The position numbers were made by a program, and so were the translations under genes. From NCBI RefSeq assembly GCF_026427355.1, contig NZ_CP102665.1, positions 558,001 through 622,000 on the forward strand: DNA of 64,000 bases, in the 5' to 3' direction. Origin of the DNA: Sphingobium sp. JS3065. Its GTDB lineage: Bacteria; Pseudomonadota; Alphaproteobacteria; Sphingomonadales; Sphingomonadaceae. Of the stretch, positions 61,870 through 64,000 are shown one piece after another; position 1 is the first letter of the stretch, and every line of letters begins with the position of its first letter. The notes beneath the pieces are model-generated. The model did no database searches and was not told the DNA's origin. It saw only the letters and a list, made by a program, of their open reading frames with translations.

Positions 61870-62742
61870 ATGACAGACGTCACAGTAACGGTCAGCCCGC
61901 TGCGCCGTCGTATGATCGACGACATGAGCTTGCGCAACCTGTCCCCCGCCACGCAACGCTCCTATCTGCACGCGGTGACGAAGTTCAGTCGCTATTTCGG
62001 GCGATCACCGGATCGGCTGGGGCCTGAAGATGTCCGCGCATTTCAGGTCTATCTGGTGTCGCAGGGCATTTCCTGGGGCTCTTTGAACCAGATCGTATGC
62101 GCGCTTCGCTTTTTCTACGGCGTCACGCTGGATCGGGCGGAGATCCCGGAGCGGATCGTCTATGCGCGCATGCCGCGCAAGCTGCCAACGATCCTGAGCG
62201 CCGACGAGGTCGTGCGCTTCCTGGAGGCGGTGCCATCATTGAAGGCGCGCGCCGCACTGACCACCGCCTATGCCGCAGGATTGCGCGCCTCTGAAGCTGC
62301 AAGTCTGAAGGTTACGGACATCGACAGCGACCGGATGGTGATCCAGGTTCGCCACGGCAAGGGCGCCAAGGATCGTACGGTCATGCTCTCGGCGCAGTTG
62401 CTTGGGATCCTGCGGACTTATTGGCGGCTCGCCCACCCGCAGGATTTTCTGTTCCCCGGACGCAGCGCCGATACGCCGATCACCACGACCTGTCTTCACG
62501 CCGCCTGCCGGTCAGCCACCAAGGCGGCAGGATTGACCAAGCGGGTCAGCGTTCACACGCTGCGGCATAGTTTCGCGACGCACCTGCTCGAGAACGGGGT
62601 CGATATCCGGATCATCCAGGTTTTGCTCGGGCACAGCCAGCTATCGACGACGGCGCGCTACACCCATGTCGCGACGACCACGATCGCCACGACTCAAAGC
62701 CCGCTCGACCGTCTCAGCCTGGACGTGGTGCCGCCCAGCTGA
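61870..62742 (+). CDS. Tyrosine recombinase/integrase of an IS91-type element
   Basis: 290 residues: RMIDDMSLRNLSPATQRSYL (core-binding domain), YAAGLRASEAASLKVTDID, HGKGAKDRTVMLS, HTLRHSFATHLLENGVDIR and LLGHSQLSTTARYTHV, with the catalytic Arg, His, Arg, His and Tyr. XerC/D-like integrases of this length precede an IS91 transposase, as here, where the transposase starts 10 bp after. The start is ATG 61870. Confidence 0.93.
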   Translation: MTDVTVTVSPLRRRMIDDMSLRNLSPATQRSYLHAVTKFSRYFGRSPDRLGPEDVRAFQVYLVSQGISWGSLNQIVCALRFFYGVTLDRAEIPERIVYARMPRKLPTILSADEVVRFLEAVPSLKARAALTTAYAAGLRASEAASLKVTDIDSDRMVIQVRHGKGAKDRTVMLSAQLLGILRTYWRLAHPQDFLFPGRSADTPITTTCLHAACRSATKAAGLTKRVSVHTLRHSFATHLLENGVDIRIIQVLLGHSQLSTTARYTHVATTTIATTQSPLDRLSLDVVPPS

Positions 62743-62752
62743 GGCCGCCGCT

Positions 62753-63346
62753 GTGCGTCCGGAGCTGGAGGTGGCGGATATATTCCGCCGCCATGGCCCT
62801 CCTTACCGCATTGCCCATGACGGCCACCTTGGCCGCGTTGAACGGCGCGTCATGGCGGCGATCGAGCTGTGCCGGACCCCAGCGCTCGGCGGCCATGTCG
62901 AGGCCTGCGACAACTGCGGCCATAGCCGGGTCTCGTACAATAGTTGCCGCAATCGGCACTGCCCAAAGTGTCAGGGGATCGCGCGCGAACGATGGCTGGC
63001 CGCGCGCGAAGCCGACCTTCTGCCGGTGCCCTATTTCCACGTCGTATTCACCGTGCCCGCCGAGGTTGCGGCGATCGCCTATCAAAACAAAGTTCTGGTC
63101 TACGCCATCTTGTTCGACGCGGTGGCCGAGACGCTCAAGACGCTCGGCGCTGATCCCAAGCATCTCGGCGGCGAGCTCGGCTTTATCGCCATTCTTCATA
63201 CCTGGGGGCAGACGCTCACGCACCATCCGCATATCCACTGCCTCGTTCCGGGCGGCGCACTGTCGGCCGACGGCTCCCGTTGGATCACCTGTAAACCGCG
63301 CTTCTTTCTACCGATCCCCGTGCTCTCGCGCCTTTTCCGCCTGTGA
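62753..63346 (+). pseudogene. IS91-family transposase, C-terminal half lost to an IS21-like insertion
   Basis: VRPELEVADIFRRHGPPYRI starts at GTG 62753. The zinc-binding block CDNCGHSRVSYNSCRNRHCP with KCQGIARERWLAAR, then ELGFIAILHTWGQTLTHHPH and IHCLVPGGALS are typical of IS91 transposases. The reading stops after FFLPIPVLSRLFRL, about half the usual 400 residues. IS21-type terminal sequence begins at about 63342, exactly where the homology ends. The catalytic Tyr region is missing. Confidence 0.9.
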
Positions 63347-63454
63347 ATAAGCCTGCAATGTTGACCCCAGTTTTGGGGTGATGGGCGTCCAAAGTTGACC
63401 CCCTGAACGGTTGCGGTTCAGGCTCTTGCACTTTGCTGCGGGAGCGGGTGGGAG
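63342..63454 (+). mobile_element. Left end of an IS21-family element
   Basis: Two copies of GTTGACCCC occur (63360-63368 and 63394-63402), the second in AAAGTTGACCCC. IS21 ends carry such repeated terminal sequences. The element likely starts with TG at about 63342, where it cuts the IS91 transposase, and runs into istA. Confidence 0.6.
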
Positions 63455-64000
63455 ATGCTGATCGTGGAGACGGTGGCGCGCATCCGGCGCGAGTTTTTCG
63501 TCAAGGGCAAGTCGATCAAGGAGATCGTGCGGGACCTTGGCGTTTCGCGGAACACGGTTCGCAAGGTGCTGCGCTCGGGCGAGACGGCTTTCACATACGA
63601 ACGCAGCGTGCAGCCCTTGCCGAAGTTGGGGCCTTGGGCCTCCGATCTGAACAAGCTGCTGGAGGCGAACGACCACAAGGTCCGGCGCGAGCGGCTGACG
63701 ATGGTCAGGGTGTTCGAGGAGTTGCAGGGTCTTGGCTATCGTGGCGGCTATGACGCGGTCCGACGGTATGCGGCAAACTGGCATCGAGAGCGCTCAGCGG
63801 TGACAGCGGCGGCCTATGTGCCGCTGAGCTTCGCACCTGGTGAAGCCTACCAGTTCGACTGGAGCCATGAGATCGTCGTCATTGCCGGGGCGACGACCAC
63901 GGTGAAGGTCGCGCACATGCGGCTTTGCCATAGCCGGATGTTCTACGTGCGGGCTTATCCGCGTGAGAGCCAGGAGATGGTCTTCGATGCTCATGACAAG
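63455..64000 (+). CDS. istA: IS21-family transposase IstA, N-terminal part (runs off the window)
   Basis: 182 codons, open to the window end. MLIVETVARIRREFFVKGKS then IKEIVRDLGVSRNTVRKVLR is the helix-turn-helix start of IstA. YVPLSFAPGEAYQFDWSHEI carries the first catalytic Asp of the DDE domain. The ATG at 63455 has GGAG directly upstream. The rest of istA and its partner istB (AAA ATPase) lie beyond the window. Confidence 0.92.
   Translation, partial: MLIVETVARIRREFFVKGKSIKEIVRDLGVSRNTVRKVLRSGETAFTYERSVQPLPKLGPWASDLNKLLEANDHKVRRERLTMVRVFEELQGLGYRGGYDAVRRYAANWHRERSAVTAAAYVPLSFAPGEAYQFDWSHEIVVIAGATTTVKVAHMRLCHSRMFYVRAYPRESQEMVFDAHDK

Noticed and set aside
63308..63784. A minus-strand frame across the IS91/IS21 junction.
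   Set aside because: It is antisense to istA and to the end of the IS91 transposase and has no motif.
1..64000. CRISPR arrays, tRNA, rRNA, riboswitches.
   Set aside because: I saw no regularly spaced direct repeats, no tRNA cloverleaf ends and no rRNA sequence. A tool such as tRNAscan-SE or a covariance-model search would be needed to exclude small RNAs.

Overview
The window looks like a chromosomal segment of a sphingomonad (Sphingobium, Sphingomonas or Novosphingobium type alphaproteobacterium). The evidence is high GC, three TonB-dependent receptors beside catabolic genes, the Ku/LigD repair pair, a bacterial topoisomerase IB, and dense short-chain dehydrogenase (SDR), acyl-CoA and P450 genes mixed with insertion sequences. 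I have no database result for species or substrate.

Layout. 1-10.7 kb is ordinary chromosome: an isochorismatase-like fragment, hemerythrin, DUF421, LigD, Ku, a PRC-barrel protein, topoisomerase IB, a TonB receptor, and a GDYXXLXY/DUF2157 membrane pair. 10.8-24.1 kb is a worn accessory region. It holds remnants of an enoyl-CoA hydratase and a P450, an SDR and its internally deleted second copy 9 kb away, IS110/IS66/IS3 material, a quinone-reductase/DUF1330 fusion, a flavin monooxygenase-like protein, a TonB receptor, and an orphan cytochrome-oxidase III/IV-like membrane operon. 24.1-43.1 kb is a catabolic block, mostly on the minus strand: a frameshifted DUF1330 gene, an MDR reductase, GFA, MFS transporter, SDRs, NTF2-like proteins, an FAD oxidase, VOC, a fused indolepyruvate ferredoxin oxidoreductase, a TonB receptor, a KstD-like flavoprotein, P450 and gamma carbonic anhydrase. 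43.2-47.6 kb is a tightly packed glycolate oxidase operon (glcD-glcE-glcF-glcG). 47.8-61.7 kb, mostly plus strand, is an acyl-CoA block: CoA transferase, MFE-2-type SDR, enoyl-CoA hydratase, epimerase, two APH-type phosphotransferases, acyl-CoA ligase, ACAD10/11-type dehydrogenase, SDR, and a TPP-dependent E1 alpha/beta pair with a free lipoyl domain. 61.8-64.0 kb is a nested mobile element, an IS91-like unit broken by an IS21-like unit.

How the genes fit together. TonB receptors and the MFS carrier would bring in a poorly soluble substrate. P450, the KstD-like flavoprotein, SDRs and reductases would oxidise it. CoA ligase and CoA transferase would activate the acids. The kinase + ACAD10/11-like dehydrogenase + SDR set has the same enzyme classes as the Pseudomonas putida levulinate (lva) operon and the fused eukaryotic ACAD10/11 proteins, which handle 4-hydroxyacyl-CoAs by phosphorylation. 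One of the two kinases carries an extra helical N-terminal domain that may be its normally separate small partner. A near-palindromic element, GCRTATNATAYGC, recurs upstream of several of these genes and may mark one regulon. The substrate cannot be deduced from sequence alone.
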